DNA of 15,650 bases from contig NZ_ADNY01000018.1 of assembly GCF_000178475.1 (NCBI RefSeq), positions 1-15,650 of the forward strand, read 5' to 3'. Position 1 is the first letter of the stretch. Every line of letters begins with the position of its first letter. The position numbers and the translations under genes are program-made. The DNA is from Lactobacillus amylolyticus DSM 11664 (GTDB taxonomy: Bacteria > Bacillota > Bacilli > Lactobacillales > Lactobacillaceae). The notes beneath the pieces were generated by a model. That model saw nothing but the letters and a program-made list of their open reading frames with translations, had not been told where the DNA came from and ran no database searches. This document shows, one piece after another, positions 6,185-15,635 of this stretch.

Positions 6185-8203
6185 TTACTCATTTTCGTTT
6201 TCATACTCATCAATAGCAGCTAACAATTTCTTTCTGGCTTCGTCAACGGTAATGCCTTTAATCTGAGTAGCAGCATTAGATAAGTGACCACCGCCACCCA
6301 ATTTCTCCATAATGATTTGAACATTGATCTTACCCATTGACCTAGCTGAAATGCCAATTGTATCTTGATTGCGTCGTGTGATTGCAAAACTAGCACCAAC
6401 ATTTTCAAGATCTAGTGCCGTATCAGCTGCTTGAGCTGTAATGATTGGATCAATCACCTGATCATCAGGTCCACAGATAACTGCCATATGAGGCTTGACC
6501 ATCTTAAGTGTAGCAACTAAGTGAGTTCTTTCAAGAAAACTGTCTATATCTTCTTTAAGAAGCGAACTTACTACGGCTGAATCAGCTCCAATTGACCGTA
6601 AGTAACTGGCTGCATCGAATGTCCTCGTACCTGTACGTAATGAAAATTTCTTTGTGTCAACTACGATCCCGGCCAACATAGCTGTTGCTTCAAGATCCGT
6701 CAAGACACGTTTACCGCCGGCAGGCTGCTGGTATTCGATCATTTCTGTTACCAACTCACAAGCTGAAGAAGCATATGGCTCAACGTATGTCAGCATTGGA
6801 TTTTCAGGGAATTCTTCACCACGTCTGTGGTGATCGATCACAATGATTCTGTTCTTCAAACGATCATAGAGATCTTTAGAATAAGTAATTGAATACTTTG
6901 AGTGATCAACCATTACCAACACAGATTTATCAGTTGTAGCATCTAAAGCATCTTTTGGATCAATGAAGATATCATTATCGTGCTTTTCCTGCATTCTTAC
7001 GACTAAGCGGCCAACATCATAATTGGTTTTGATAGTATCAAGAACAAAGTGAGCTTTTACACCGTGCAAGCGGGCAATCTTAACAACCCCAATACCACTG
7101 CCGACAGAGTCCATATCAGGACGTTGATGCCCCACGACAAATACTTGATCCGCATCCTTGAACAATTCACTGATTGCTTGAGAAACCATTCTCGCACGTA
7201 CACGAGTCCGTTTTTCCATTGGGTTGGATTTACCACCATAGAAACGAGCATCTTTACCAGGCTGCCGCAAAACAACCTGATCACCACCACGTCCTAGGGC
7301 TAAATCAAGATTGGATTGTGCTTGGTTAGCAACTTCAGTTAATGAATCGCTGCCAAAGGCTATTCCAATTGAAAGCGTAAGTGGCATGTTGCTTCTACTG
7401 GTCTCTTGCCGAATTTTATCCAAAACTGAAAACTTGTCTTTTTCCATTTTAGATAATTCATGCATGTGCATCAAAATCAAGAAGTGATCTTCATCGATTC
7501 GCTTAAGGTATGCTTTAAATTTTTTAGCATAGTCGCTCAACGTATTCTGGATATATGAACTCATACTGGCCAGATCTTGATCATGCATGGTTTCGCTTAA
7601 TTCATCATAGTTATCAATGAAAATTTGTCCGATAGCAAGACGCTCAGCCTTATATTTTTCTTCGATTTTGGCATACTTGGTAATATCGAGTAAATAAATA
7701 ACCCCCAAGTCATCTTGCACTACCATTTCGAACTTGTGGCCATCCCACTGCACAATTCGATTTTCAGCAGTTTTTGCTTTAACTGCAGCGTTGAGCAACT
7801 TATCCAAATTGGGATCAACTGACTCAATTGTATGTCCAATGACATCGTCATCTTTTAAATACAATTGCAAGTAAGGGTTTACCCATTGAACTTTATGTTC
7901 ATCGTCATAAAGCAAGATGCCAAGCGGCATTTTGATCATTGCCTCTTGTTCACTACGCTTTATTCTGTAAGATAAGTTAATTGCGTAGTTGTTGGCATTC
8001 CCAGCCAAAACATAAGTACCGTAAATAGCGAACACTACCGTTAAGATAAAAATCAAAACTAGCGCCAAACCAAATAACGGGTTCATAATCATCCCGATAA
8101 TGCCGCCAAGAAGAGACAAAACCAGAATAATTATTACGGAAGCAGTTAACCGCGAATCTCGAATAAATGCGGGCAATTCAAGCTTACGTAAAAAATCTTT
8201 CAT
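6185..8203 (-). CDS. gdpP: Cyclic-di-AMP phosphodiesterase GdpP (YybT type), 672 aa
   Basis: This membrane-anchored enzyme hydrolyses c-di-AMP to pApA and so sets osmotic, potassium and cell-wall homeostasis. Domains in order are two transmembrane helices (about 20-40 and 43-68), a PAS-like sensor domain (about 80-155), a degenerate GGDEF domain (about 170-315, ending near [12 protein letters not shown]), a DHH phosphoesterase domain with HQRPDMDS (His359, Asp363, Asp365) and DHH (457-459), and a DHHA1 domain with [13 protein letters not shown] near 640. All metal-ligand motifs are present, so it should be active. ATG 8203 is preceded by AGGAAGG at 7 nt. It follows the strong rpsR terminator and has its own -10 box, so it opens the gdpP-rplI-dnaB unit. 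Confidence 0.95.
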   Translation of the reverse strand: MKDFLRKLELPAFIRDSRLTASVIIILVLSLLGGIIGMIMNPLFGLALVLIFILTVVFAIYGTYVLAGNANNYAINLSYRIKRSEQEAMIKMPLGILLYDDEHKVQWVNPYLQLYLKDDDVIGHTIESVDPNLDKLLNAAVKAKTAENRIVQWDGHKFEMVVQDDLGVIYLLDITKYAKIEEKYKAERLAIGQIFIDNYDELSETMHDQDLASMSSYIQNTLSDYAKKFKAYLKRIDEDHFLILMHMHELSKMEKDKFSVLDKIRQETSRSNMPLTLSIGIAFGSDSLTEVANQAQSNLDLALGRGGDQVVLRQPGKDARFYGGKSNPMEKRTRVRARMVSQAISELFKDADQVFVVGHQRPDMDSVGSGIGVVKIARLHGVKAHFVLDTIKTNYDVGRLVVRMQEKHDNDIFIDPKDALDATTDKSVLVMVDHSKYSITYSKDLYDRLKNRIIVIDHHRRGEEFPENPMLTYVEPYASSACELVTEMIEYQQPAGGKRVLTDLEATAMLAGIVVDTKKFSLRTGTRTFDAASYLRSIGADSAVVSSLLKEDIDSFLERTHLVATLKMVKPHMAVICGPDDQVIDPIITAQAADTALDLENVGASFAITRRNQDTIGISARSMGKINVQIIMEKLGGGGHLSNAATQIKGITVDEARKKLLAAIDEYENENE

Positions 8204-8224
8204 GAAAGATCCTTCCTAAAAATA

Positions 8225-8252
8225 GGTATATTACTTCAGTATTAATTATACC
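8225..8252 (-). promoter_or_regulatory. Promoter region of gdpP with an overlapping dyad
   Basis: A consensus -10 TATAAT lies at 8250-8245 on the minus strand, 41 nt before the start codon. No good -35 box is present at 16-18 bp. The region 8225-8252 is an imperfect inverted repeat with outer arms GGTATA/TATACC and inner arms TACT/AGTA. The dyad covers the -10 box and the expected start point, so it could be an operator. The weak -35 box would fit a regulated promoter. Confidence 0.45.
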
Positions 8253-8281
8253 TTATCCGGCAAACTTAAGAAAAATTTAGC

Positions 8282-8323
8282 AAAAAAAGATACCTGAAGC
8301 TTTTGCTTCAAGTATCTTTTTTT
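8282..8323 (-). terminator. Terminator of rpsF-ssb-rpsR
   Basis: A 19-bp stem (8282-8300 with 8305-8323) has a 4-nt loop and seven terminal U. The one non-Watson-Crick position is U-G when the minus strand is transcribed but C-A on the plus strand, so the hairpin is built for the minus strand. It lies 20 nt after rpsR. Confidence 0.93.
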
Positions 8324-8342
8324 ATTATTATCTGTCGACCAA

Positions 8343-8576
8343 TTAGTCTTCAGCAACAAATGGCAACAAGCCCATAATACGAGCTCTCTTAATTGCTTTT
8401 GCTACCTTACGTTGGTTCTTTGCACTAGTGCCAGTGACACGACGTGGTAAAATCTTACCTCTTTCTGAGATAAAACGTTTCAACAGATCAACGTCCTTGT
8501 AGTCTACGTAGTTGATGTGGTTAGCTGCAATGTAGTCAACCTTGCGACGACGGCCGCCTCTTCTTTGTTGAGCCAT
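8343..8576 (-). CDS. rpsR: 30S ribosomal protein S18, 77 aa
   Basis: S18 is a small-subunit platform protein that binds 16S rRNA as a heterodimer with S6. The sequence is typical, with a basic N-terminus ([10 protein letters not shown]), then the core [20 protein letters not shown] and the [20 protein letters not shown] rRNA-binding segment. The length is normal. No paired zinc-ligand cysteines are present, so it is a zinc-independent form. It is the last gene of the rpsF-ssb-rpsR operon, 29 nt after ssb, with AAAGGA about 11 nt before ATG and a strong terminator behind. Confidence 0.98.
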   Translation of the reverse strand: MAQQRRGGRRRKVDYIAANHINYVDYKDVDLLKRFISERGKILPRRVTGTSAKNQRKVAKAIKRARIMGLLPFVAED

Positions 8577-8605
8577 ATCCCTAGGTCCTTTCTTTTAGTC
8601 TATTT

Positions 8606-9130
8606 TTAGAATGGAAGATCATCATCGGAAATATCAATAGTATCACCTGAGCCGGCAAATGGATCTTGCGGCTTATTTTGTGAATTATTGCTATTAGTAT
8701 TATTCGATGCTGCCCCATTATTAGGTTGGAAATTGTTAGTGTTTGATGCACCAGCATTTCCGTTATTACTTGGTGTGTACCCACCATTTTGGCCACGGGC
8801 TTCACGATCTTTGCGTGATTCGAGCAATGCAAAATTGTCAACTACAACTTCAGTTACATATACTCTTTGCCCATCTTTATTATCATAACTTCTGGTTTGA
8901 ATTCGGCCATCGACACCAACTAATGAGCCTTTTGAAGTAAAGCTGCAGAAGTTTTCTGCTGATTTTCTCCAAATAACACAACTGATGAAGTCTGCGCCTC
9001 TCTCACCTTGAGCATTTGTAAATTGACGGTCAACAGCAAGAGTAAACGTAGCAACCGAGATTCCACTCCCAGTAGTACGTAATTCAGGATCACGCGTTAA
9101 TCGGCCAACAAGTACAACTCTATTAATCAT
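8606..9130 (-). CDS. ssb: Single-stranded DNA-binding protein SSB, 174 aa
   Basis: SSB coats single-stranded DNA during replication, repair and recombination. The OB fold occupies about residues 1-107 (start [18 protein letters not shown], with the conserved [12 protein letters not shown] strand and the [20 protein letters not shown] hairpin). A disordered Gly/Asn/Ser-rich linker covers about 112-160, followed by the acidic partner-binding tip [15 protein letters not shown] end, here ISDDDLPF. All parts needed for tetramer function and partner recruitment are present. The start has GGAGG at 8 nt. It lies between rpsF and rpsR, the usual arrangement, so its level is tied to the S6/S18 operon signals. 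Confidence 0.98.
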   Translation of the reverse strand: MINRVVLVGRLTRDPELRTTGSGISVATFTLAVDRQFTNAQGERGADFISCVIWRKSAENFCSFTSKGSLVGVDGRIQTRSYDNKDGQRVYVTEVVVDNFALLESRKDREARGQNGGYTPSNNGNAGASNTNNFQPNNGAASNNTNSNNSQNKPQDPFAGSGDTIDISDDDLPF

Positions 9131-9180
9131 ACTTAGGTCCTCCTTTTCCTAAATCACGATATCTTTTCGATAATAAATTA

Positions 9181-9477
9181 TTACTTGTCCAATTTAACAG
9201 TCATTGAACGCAAAATAGCGTTGTCAATCTTGGACAAACGGCCAAATTCGTTAACTGCGTCAGCGTTATCTGCAGTGAAAGTCATGATGTGGTAAGTACC
9301 TTCACGATACTTATCGATTTCGTATGCAAAATGACGCTTGCCCCAGTCTTTGGATTCAACCATAGTACCACCGTTGTCAGCGATAGCCTTATCGTATTTA
9401 TCTACAACAGCCTTTTTGTCTTCTTCACTTACGTCAGGTTTGATGATGTAAGTTACTTCGTACTTAGTAGTTGCCAT
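9181..9477 (-). CDS. rpsF: 30S ribosomal protein S6, 98 aa
   Basis: S6 pairs with S18 on the 30S platform. The sequence is a standard ferredoxin-like S6: [20 protein letters not shown] at the N-terminus, then the central [20 protein letters not shown] and a C-terminal [20 protein letters not shown]. The length is normal. A strong Shine-Dalgarno (AGAAGGAGGT) stands 10 nt before ATG 9477 and can be paired by an upstream CTCCTT in the leader. It is the first gene of rpsF-ssb-rpsR, 50 nt ahead of ssb, with its own promoter. Autoregulation by the S6:S18 complex is known in other bacteria and is plausible here. Confidence 0.98.
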   Translation of the reverse strand: MATTKYEVTYIIKPDVSEEDKKAVVDKYDKAIADNGGTMVESKDWGKRHFAYEIDKYREGTYHIMTFTADNADAVNEFGRLSKIDNAILRSMTVKLDK

Positions 9478-9489
9478 AAACTATTGCAC

Positions 9490-9532
9490 CTCCTTCTGGA
9501 CTAAATGGTTCTTGCAATTCAAGAACAAGGAG
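9490..9532 (-). promoter_or_regulatory. Structured rpsF leader that pairs with the Shine-Dalgarno, candidate S6:S18 autoregulatory element
   Basis: Reading the minus strand, CTCCTT (9532-9527) can pair with AAGGAG (9495-9490) of the rpsF Shine-Dalgarno. Directly stacked on its 5' side is a perfect 7-bp hairpin, GTTCTTG/CAAGAAC (9526-9508), with a 5-nt loop. A 12-nt unpaired strand (9507-9496) lies only on the 3' side. A stem-loop with a one-sided internal loop in front of rpsF is the kind of architecture reported for the S6:S18 leader. I do not see the CCG trinucleotide reported for that motif, only an ACCA at the loop start, so membership is uncertain. Confidence 0.5.
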
Positions 9533-9561
9533 TAATGGAAAATTATTACTCGCAATGTTCA

Positions 9562-9591
9562 ATTTTATCATATAAACAAAAAAATTACCAA
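9562..9591 (-). promoter_or_regulatory. Promoter of rpsF-ssb-rpsR
   Basis: On the minus strand, TTGGTA (9591-9586), an 18-bp spacer and TAAAAT (9567-9562) lie about 30 nt before the leader structure. An overlapping TATGAT could be an alternative -10. The spacer is T-rich. Confidence 0.5.
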
Positions 9592-9593
9592 AC

Positions 9594-9650
9594 TTTTTTA
9601 CGTGATCCTGGAGATATTTTTATACCTCTATATATTAAATACGTAAAAAA
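9594..9650. repeat. Long-spaced inverted repeat between gyrA and rpsF
   Basis: TTTTTTACGT (9594-9603) and ACGTAAAAAA (9641-9650) are perfect 10-bp arms with 37 nt between. A smaller dyad GAG-A-TAT / ATA-C-CTC (9611-9617 and 9622-9628) lies inside. The U-run precedes the stem on both strands, so it is not a standard terminator. The rest of the 9650-9684 stretch behind gyrA is AT-only with a weak 8-bp stem (9657-9664 with 9674-9681), and no strong gyrA terminator is visible. Confidence 0.5.
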
Positions 9651-9684
9651 TGTCTGATAATTTTTTATTTTTTAAAATTATTTT

Positions 9685-12165
9685 TTATTCAGCATCATCT
9701 GTTGAATTATCGGTTGTTTCTTGATCATCTTCAGTCGGAACAATAGCAAGACTAGATACTTTGCTGTCGCCATTAACCTTGATTAATCTTACACCTAAAG
9801 TATTTCTGCCAGTTTGAGGTACATCAGAAATCTTGAACCGAATCATAATACCGTCAGTGGTAATAACCATAATATCCTTACTGCCGTCAACTACAGTTAC
9901 ACCTGCAAGCGGACCATTCTTTTCAGAAACATTAGTGGTCTTAATTCCTTTACCGCCACGGCCTTTAATTGGATATTCACTAGCTGGAGTCCGTTTACCA
10001 TAGCCTTTTTCAGAAATAACCATCACTTCATCATTTGGCTTAATTACTTCAGAACCAACTACGTAGTCGTTATCACGCAAGTTAATACCGCGAACACCGG
10101 CAGCCGTTCTTCCCATTGGACGAACGTCACCTTCATTAAAGGTTACGGCATAACCCAAATGAGTACCAATCAAGATATTTTGCTTACCATCAGTAGTCAA
10201 AACATTGCTCAATTCATCCCCATCACGAAGAGTTAAGGCAATTAAACCACTGTTTCTAATATTAGAGAATTCACTGACGTGGGTCCGCTTAACTGTTCCC
10301 ATCTTAGTGATAAAGAACAAGTAGTTGTCATCTGCCCCTTCAGGAATATTGATAACAGTTTGGATCTTTTCACCTTTCTCAAGTTGCAAAAGATTTACAA
10401 TTGGCAAGCCTTTAGCAGTTCTTCCGAATTCAGGAATTTCATATGCCTTCTTGGAGTAAACCTTGCCTTTATTGGTGAAGAACAAAAGCATGTCATGGGT
10501 ACTGGAGTAAATTAAGTGTTCAGTGAAGTCGCCATTTTGAACGCCCATGCCTTTAATTCCTTTACCACCACGGTTCTGCGTCTTAAATTCTGTAATCGGC
10601 ATCCGTTTAATGTAACCTTTATGGGTCAAAGTTAATAGAACGTTTTGCTTTTCAATCAAATCTTCGTCTTCAATTGAAATTACTTCACTAGCACCAATTT
10701 CTGTACGACGTTCGTCACCAAAGCGTTTTTGAATATCAAGCAATTCATCATAAATGATTTGATCGATTCTCTCTGGCTTAGCAAGAATATCTTTGTAGTC
10801 AGCAATTTTGACTTGCAAGTCTTTGTATTCAGCTTCAACCTTGTCGCGTTCCAAGCCGGTCAAACGAACCAAACGCATATCCAAGATAGCTTGTGATTGC
10901 TTATCATCTAAGCCAAATCTGCTAATCAAAGCTGCCTTAGCAATATCACTTGATTGACTAGAACGAATAATTTTAACGATTTCATCAATATGATCAAGGG
11001 CGATTCTTAAACCTTCAAGAATGTGTGCTCTTGCTTCAGCTTTAGCTAATTCGAATTTTGTCCGGCGAGTAACAACGTCTTCTTGGTGATCCAAGTAATA
11101 TTTAAGCATTTGCTTCAGAGTCAAGAAGTGTGGTGCACCATCAACAATGGCAACCATATTCATTCCGAAGTTAGCTTGCATTTGCGTTTCTTTGAACAAA
11201 TTATTCAAAACAACGCTAGCGCTGGCATCACGACGAATATCAATCGTGATTCTCATACCAGTCTGGTCAGATTCATCCCGCACACCGGTAATGCCATCAA
11301 TTGTCTTTTCACGTGCTAAATCGGCAATTTTCTTAACCAATTCAGCTTTGTTGACCATGTATGGAATTTCACTGACAATAATTCGTTCACGACCACTTTT
11401 TTCGGTTTCGATATTGGTTTTGGCACGAACGACAATGTTGCCTTTACCAGTTTCATAAGCGCGATAAATACCACCGCGTCCCATGATAATACCACCAGTT
11501 GGGAAGTCAGGACCTGGAATTACTTTCATTAAATCCTTAGTTGTAACGTCAGGGTTTTTCATCAGCATATGCAGTCCACTAATGACCTCTTTTAAGTTGT
11601 GCGGCGGAATGTTGGTAGTCATCCCAACAGCAATTCCGTTTGCCCCGTTAACAAGCAGGTTCGGAATTCTAGCTGGCAAAACAACCGGTTCGTTTTCAGT
11701 ATCATCATAGTTTCTTTGCCAGTCAATCGTGTTCTTATTGATATCACGAAGCATTTCAACAGCAATCTTACTCATTCTTGCTTCGGTATAACGCATTGCG
11801 GCCGGCTCATCCCCATCAACAGAACCGAAGTTTCCGTGCCCGTCGACTAACATGTAACGGTATGAGAAATCTTGGGCCATGTGTGCCATTGCCAAATAAA
11901 TTGATGAGTCACCATGTGGGTGGAACTTACCCATAACTTCACCAACAATTCTGGCTGATTTTTTATAAGGCTTATCAGGCGTAACACCCAATTCGCTCAT
12001 TCCGTAAAGAATACGACGCTGAACTGGCTTTAAACCATCACGTACATCAGGCAAAGCACGAGCAACGATAACAGACATGGCATAGTCCAAAAATGAGCTA
12101 CGCATCATACTGGTCAAATCAACATTTCGGATTCTACGATCTTGAGCTTGATTATCGTTATCCAT
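9685..12165 (-). CDS. gyrA: DNA gyrase subunit A, 826 aa
   Basis: GyrA cuts and rejoins DNA in the A2B2 gyrase that introduces negative supercoils. The catalytic tyrosine is Tyr126 ([13 protein letters not shown]). The winged-helix domain and quinolone region is [20 protein letters not shown] (81-100), and the GyrA box is QNRGGKG (530-536). A C-terminal six-bladed pinwheel with a second GRGGKG-like motif near 735 is followed by an acidic tail rich in Asp, Glu and Thr. The quinolone-contact Ser is kept (Ser87, E. coli Ser83), but the acidic residue four positions on (E. coli Asp87) is Leu91 here. Gyrase rather than topoisomerase IV is shown by the GyrA box, the pinwheel and the gyrB neighbour. 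The Shine-Dalgarno AGGAGG overlaps the gyrB stop, with a 10-nt gap, so translation is coupled. Confidence 0.97.
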   Translation of the reverse strand: MDNDNQAQDRRIRNVDLTSMMRSSFLDYAMSVIVARALPDVRDGLKPVQRRILYGMSELGVTPDKPYKKSARIVGEVMGKFHPHGDSSIYLAMAHMAQDFSYRYMLVDGHGNFGSVDGDEPAAMRYTEARMSKIAVEMLRDINKNTIDWQRNYDDTENEPVVLPARIPNLLVNGANGIAVGMTTNIPPHNLKEVISGLHMLMKNPDVTTKDLMKVIPGPDFPTGGIIMGRGGIYRAYETGKGNIVVRAKTNIETEKSGRERIIVSEIPYMVNKAELVKKIADLAREKTIDGITGVRDESDQTGMRITIDIRRDASASVVLNNLFKETQMQANFGMNMVAIVDGAPHFLTLKQMLKYYLDHQEDVVTRRTKFELAKAEARAHILEGLRIALDHIDEIVKIIRSSQSSDIAKAALISRFGLDDKQSQAILDMRLVRLTGLERDKVEAEYKDLQVKIADYKDILAKPERIDQIIYDELLDIQKRFGDERRTEIGASEVISIEDEDLIEKQNVLLTLTHKGYIKRMPITEFKTQNRGGKGIKGMGVQNGDFTEHLIYSSTHDMLLFFTNKGKVYSKKAYEIPEFGRTAKGLPIVNLLQLEKGEKIQTVINIPEGADDNYLFFITKMGTVKRTHVSEFSNIRNSGLIALTLRDGDELSNVLTTDGKQNILIGTHLGYAVTFNEGDVRPMGRTAAGVRGINLRDNDYVVGSEVIKPNDEVMVISEKGYGKRTPASEYPIKGRGGKGIKTTNVSEKNGPLAGVTVVDGSKDIMVITTDGIMIRFKISDVPQTGRNTLGVRLIKVNGDSKVSSLAIVPTEDDQETTDNSTDDAE

Positions 12166-12175
12166 TTATTTCCTC

Positions 12176-14137
12176 CTAAGCATCCAAGTTTTCAACGTAT
12201 TTAGCATTAGTTTCGATAAATTTACGTCTTGGAGCTACTTCGTTACCCATTAACAAATCAAAAACTTCATCTGCATCTTTAGCATATTCTGGGCTTACAC
12301 GATCAAGGCGTCGGTTTTCTGGATTCATTGTTGTGTCCCACAACTGTTCTGGGTCCATTTCACCTAATCCCTTGTAACGCTGAACGATTGGTTTAGGACT
12401 TGGTTGCAAGCTGCCTAAATAATCGTGTAATTCTTCATCAGTATCAAGATACTTAACAACCTTACCTTGACGAACTTGGTAAAGAGGTGGACGTGCAATA
12501 TATACATATCCCTTTTCAATCATTGGACGCATGTAGTTGTAGAACAGCGTTAACAAAAGCGTACGAATGTGGGCTCCATCGACATCGGCATCTGTCATGA
12601 TAATCAATTTGTGGTAACGAGCCTTGGAAACATCGAAATCAGCACCAAAGCCGGTACCTAAAGCCGTAAACAATGAACGAATTTCCTGGTTAGCCAAGAT
12701 TCGATCCATTGAGGCCTTTTCAACGTTCAAAATCTTACCTCTGATTGGCAAAATTGCTTGCGTTAAACGTGAACGAGCTTGTTTAGCAGAACCACCGGCT
12801 GAATTACCTTCGACGATGAACAATTCTGAAATGCTTGGATCATTACTGGTGTTATCAGCTAATTTACCTGGCAAGTTGGCAATTTCAAGGCCTGACTTTT
12901 TACGAGTTACTTCACGTGCGCGTTTAGCAGCAGTTCTTGCTCTTTCAGCTAACTGAGCTTTTTCAACAATCTTGCGGCCAACACTTGGATTTTCCATTAA
13001 GAAACGGCTAAAAGTTTCTGAAAAGGCCTTATCGACAGCAGTTCTTGCATCGGAGTTACCCAATTTAGTCTTGGTCTGTCCTTCAAACTGTGGGTTCGGG
13101 TGCTTTACTGAAACAACTGCGGTCATTCCTTCACGAATATCTTCACCAGAAAGGTTGTCATCCTTATCCTTAAGGATTTTAGCCTTATGAGCATAGTCAT
13201 TAACAACACGAGTTAATGCTGTCTTAAATCCGGCTTCGTGCATCCCACCTTCATAGGTGTGAATGTTATTGGCAAAAGTCATCAAAGTTGTCTTGTAACC
13301 ATTAGTGTATTGAAGGGCTACTTCAACGTTAATGCCATCATAGTCGCCTTCAACATAAATTGGATCATCAAACAAAACTTCTGTATCACGGTTTAAGAAG
13401 GCAACATATTCCTTGATACCACCTTCATAAAGATAAACATCAGTTTCAGCAGTATCTTTACGTTTATCAGTAAAGGTTAATTTTAAGCCTTTGTTTAAGA
13501 AGGCCAATTCGCGAATTCTGTTCTTTAAAATTTTGTCATCGAAGGTAGTAGTTTCAGTGAAAATATCAGGATCTGGATAGAAGTGAACCGTTGTACCGTG
13601 TTGGTCTAAAGGTACTGTACCGATTTGCTTCATTTCATCCTTTACACGACCGTGATCAAAGTCAATAAAGTACTTCTTACCATCACGAACAACAGTAACG
13701 TCCAACTTAGTAGAAAGAGCGTTAACTACAGAGGCACCAACCCCGTGTAAACCACCGGATACTTTGTATCCGCCACCGCCAAATTTACCACCGGCGTGAA
13801 GAACTGTAAAAACAGTTTCAAGAGCAGGGCGACCGGTTTTAGCTTGAATATCTACTGGGATACCACGTCCGTCATCCTGAACTGTTACACTGCCATCTTC
13901 ATTAACAGTGATTTCAATCTTGGTTGCAAAGCCTGCCAAGCGTTCATCGATACTGTTATCAATAATTTCCCATACCAAGTGATGCAAGCCTTGGGAACTA
14001 GTCGTACCAATGTACATACCAGGACGTTTACGAACAGCTTCAAGTCCACCTAAAACTTGAATCTGGCTGGCATTATATTTGTCGGCTTCTTTTTCGTATT
14101 TCTTGACTTGCTCAAGCTTTTTATCCTTATCAGCCAT
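12176..14137 (-). CDS. gyrB: DNA gyrase subunit B, 653 aa
   Basis: GyrB is the ATPase subunit of gyrase. After a charged N-terminal extension of about 22 residues come the GHKL ATP site ([14 protein letters not shown], 57-70, and the lid [19 protein letters not shown]), the transducer domain, the TOPRIM domain ([16 protein letters not shown] with Glu443, and [12 protein letters not shown]), and the GyrA-binding tail with [17 protein letters not shown]. The length is usual for Gram-positive GyrB. Two unusual residues stand out. Asn445 replaces the common Asp of EGDSAGGSA (E. coli Asp426), and Arg66 occupies the usual Ala of DEALAG. Arg466 at the E. coli Lys447 position is common in Gram-positives. 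ATG follows the recF stop with no gap, and a GGAG Shine-Dalgarno lies in the recF end, so it is translationally coupled to recF. Confidence 0.97.
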   Translation of the reverse strand: MADKDKKLEQVKKYEKEADKYNASQIQVLGGLEAVRKRPGMYIGTTSSQGLHHLVWEIIDNSIDERLAGFATKIEITVNEDGSVTVQDDGRGIPVDIQAKTGRPALETVFTVLHAGGKFGGGGYKVSGGLHGVGASVVNALSTKLDVTVVRDGKKYFIDFDHGRVKDEMKQIGTVPLDQHGTTVHFYPDPDIFTETTTFDDKILKNRIRELAFLNKGLKLTFTDKRKDTAETDVYLYEGGIKEYVAFLNRDTEVLFDDPIYVEGDYDGINVEVALQYTNGYKTTLMTFANNIHTYEGGMHEAGFKTALTRVVNDYAHKAKILKDKDDNLSGEDIREGMTAVVSVKHPNPQFEGQTKTKLGNSDARTAVDKAFSETFSRFLMENPSVGRKIVEKAQLAERARTAAKRAREVTRKKSGLEIANLPGKLADNTSNDPSISELFIVEGNSAGGSAKQARSRLTQAILPIRGKILNVEKASMDRILANQEIRSLFTALGTGFGADFDVSKARYHKLIIMTDADVDGAHIRTLLLTLFYNYMRPMIEKGYVYIARPPLYQVRQGKVVKYLDTDEELHDYLGSLQPSPKPIVQRYKGLGEMDPEQLWDTTMNPENRRLDRVSPEYAKDADEVFDLLMGNEVAPRRKFIETNAKYVENLDA

Positions 14138-15265
14138 TTAATTCTCCTTTTCTAAACTAATCTTGCCGGATTGAATATGATAAATCCTCGGCTGTTTAAT
14201 TATTTCCCAGGAAATTCCTTCCAAATCCGTGGTCGTAATAAAAGTTTGTGTCTTACCATGAATATAATTTAAAAGTGCTCTTTGACGTCCATGATCCAAT
14301 TCACTCATTACGTCATCTAATAAAAGCAAAGGATATTCATCTGTCAGATGATGTACCAACTGGATTTCTGCTAATTTAATGCTTAATGCAATTGAACGCT
14401 GCTGTCCTTGCGAAGCATATAAATGAGCATCTTTGCCATCCAACTTAAATTCAATATCATCACGATGCGGTCCGGATAATGTTGTACCTTTCCTAATTTC
14501 CATTTCTTTTGTTTTTTGGAAATTGTTCAAGACCTTATGATAAATAGTTTCCGTATTATCATCACCAGTAATATTCGAAACCGATGGATGATATGCTATC
14601 GCTAATTTTTCACTTGCTAAGCTAATGTGCTCGTAAGCATCACTAGCAGAATGACTTAGATACCTTAAGAATTTAAAACGGCGTGAAATAACTTCCGCCG
14701 CGATTCCCGCTAATTGATCTGATAAAACATCCAAAAAGATTTGATCCTTGGCTTGACCTTTTGCCAATTGCTTCAAATAATTATTTTTTTGAAACAGCAC
14801 TTGACGATACTTGCTGGCAAAATATAAATATTCCGCGTTAATTTGGCCAAATTCTTGATCCATGAATCTCCTTCTCAGAGCAGGTGCACCTTTGATCAAT
14901 TCTAAATCTTCTGGTGAAAAAAGAATTGCATTTAATTGTCCAACATATTTGGATAATTTTGCCTGTTCAACTCGGTTGATCCATACCTTTTTTCCTTTTT
15001 TGGTAATTAATACTCGCAAGTCCAAATCAACTTGACTCTTGTGAACATGTCCCATTAAATTAGCATAATCGTTGCCAAAATGAATCAATTCGCGATCGCT
15101 GCTTGTTCGGTGAGAACGCGTCAACGCCAAAAAATAAATAGCTTCCAGCAAATTGGTTTTTCCCTGCGCGTTTTTTCCAATAAAAATATTAACGTTCGAA
15201 TCAAAATTAGTATCTATTTTTTCTAAATTGCGATAATTTTGGACGATAAAATGATCGAGATACAT
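14138..15265 (-). CDS. recF: DNA replication and repair protein RecF, 375 aa
   Basis: RecF is an SMC-like ATPase that, with RecO and RecR, loads RecA at single-stranded gaps. Visible motifs are Walker A GKNAQGKT (30-37), the signature-like [13 protein letters not shown], and Walker [14 protein letters not shown]. The start [17 protein letters not shown] and the length are typical. The ATG shares one base with the yaaA stop (TAATG), and the stop directly abuts gyrB, so the gene is embedded in a tightly coupled operon. No internal promoter was recognised. Confidence 0.97.
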   Translation of the reverse strand: MYLDHFIVQNYRNLEKIDTNFDSNVNIFIGKNAQGKTNLLEAIYFLALTRSHRTSSDRELIHFGNDYANLMGHVHKSQVDLDLRVLITKKGKKVWINRVEQAKLSKYVGQLNAILFSPEDLELIKGAPALRRRFMDQEFGQINAEYLYFASKYRQVLFQKNNYLKQLAKGQAKDQIFLDVLSDQLAGIAAEVISRRFKFLRYLSHSASDAYEHISLASEKLAIAYHPSVSNITGDDNTETIYHKVLNNFQKTKEMEIRKGTTLSGPHRDDIEFKLDGKDAHLYASQGQQRSIALSIKLAEIQLVHHLTDEYPLLLLDDVMSELDHGRQRALLNYIHGKTQTFITTTDLEGISWEIIKQPRIYHIQSGKISLEKEN

Positions 15266-15486
15266 TATCCTTGCCGAAACTTATACTGCACGTTTTCAAC
15301 TGTTAGCTCATCACCAACGTGCAACTTTTTCCCGCGTCGATTTTCACTTTGACCATTCAAAATTACTGGATTATCTTTCAAATACCATTTTGCTTGGCCG
15401 CCAGAAGAAATAATATTTTCTTCTTTAAGGAATTGACTTAGGGTAATATATTCACCTTTGATTTCAAAATCCTTGATAGCACTCAC
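15265..15486 (-). CDS. yaaA: S4-domain protein YaaA (RlbA family), 73 aa
   Basis: This is a small RNA-binding protein of the S4 fold, always found between dnaN and recF in Firmicutes and linked to ribosome assembly. Its exact task is unclear. The S4 core is visible: [20 protein letters not shown], then [13 protein letters not shown] and the [17 protein letters not shown] end. The open frame can begin at GTG 15486, with a TAG one codon upstream of its AAG neighbour. However, the Shine-Dalgarno-like AGAAGGTGAG overlaps that GTG, and the better spaced codon is ATC at 15477 (70 aa). No ATG or TTG exists in the first codons. It overlaps recF by one base. A promoter lies about 25 nt upstream. Confidence 0.88.
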   Translation of the reverse strand: MSAIKDFEIKGEYITLSQFLKEENIISSGGQAKWYLKDNPVILNGQSENRRGKKLHVGDELTVENVQYKFRQG

Positions 15487-15512
15487 CTTCTATACTTTTT
15501 ATTACCTATATA

Positions 15513-15541
15513 ATTATATTCGTTACTTTAATAAAAAACAA
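15513..15541 (-). promoter_or_regulatory. Promoter of the yaaA-recF-gyrB-gyrA operon
   Basis: On the minus strand, TTGTTT (15541-15536), a 17-bp spacer and a consensus TATAAT (15518-15513) stand just after a terminator and 27 nt before the GTG of yaaA. Confidence 0.65.
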
Positions 15542-15543
15542 AC

Positions 15544-15579
15544 AAAAACGCGCTTTTCAGGCGATTTGAGCGTTTTTTT
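15544..15579. terminator. Hairpin with A/T arms upstream of yaaA, probable bidirectional terminator
   Basis: AAAAACGC (15544-15551) pairs with GCGTTTTT (15570-15577) around a loop that itself can form CGC/GCG. It lies between the last upstream gene and the yaaA promoter, which it nearly touches. Confidence 0.7.
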
Positions 15580-15603
15580 GTCATAGTCATAGTCTTTAAG
15601 GCT

Positions 15604-15635
15604 AAAAATAAATGAGCGCAATTTTTAAGCACTCA
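15604..15635 (-). terminator. Terminator of the gene to the right of the window
   Basis: On the minus strand, TGAGTGC (15635-15629) pairs with GCGCTCA (15619-15613), with one U-G pair and a 9-nt loop, and is followed by TTTATTTTT. It implies a minus-strand gene ending just beyond the right edge, by synteny dnaN. Confidence 0.75.

Noticed and set aside
8581..8841. An 86-codon open frame on the minus strand overlapping ssb in another frame
   Set aside because: It lies inside the ssb linker coding region, has low-complexity composition and matches no family. It is a frame shadow of the Asn/Ser-rich linker.
9814..11850. Several plus-strand open frames opposite gyrA (similar ones opposite gyrB and gdpP)
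   Set aside because: They are antisense shadows of well-conserved genes, with no Shine-Dalgarno support and no protein family resemblance.
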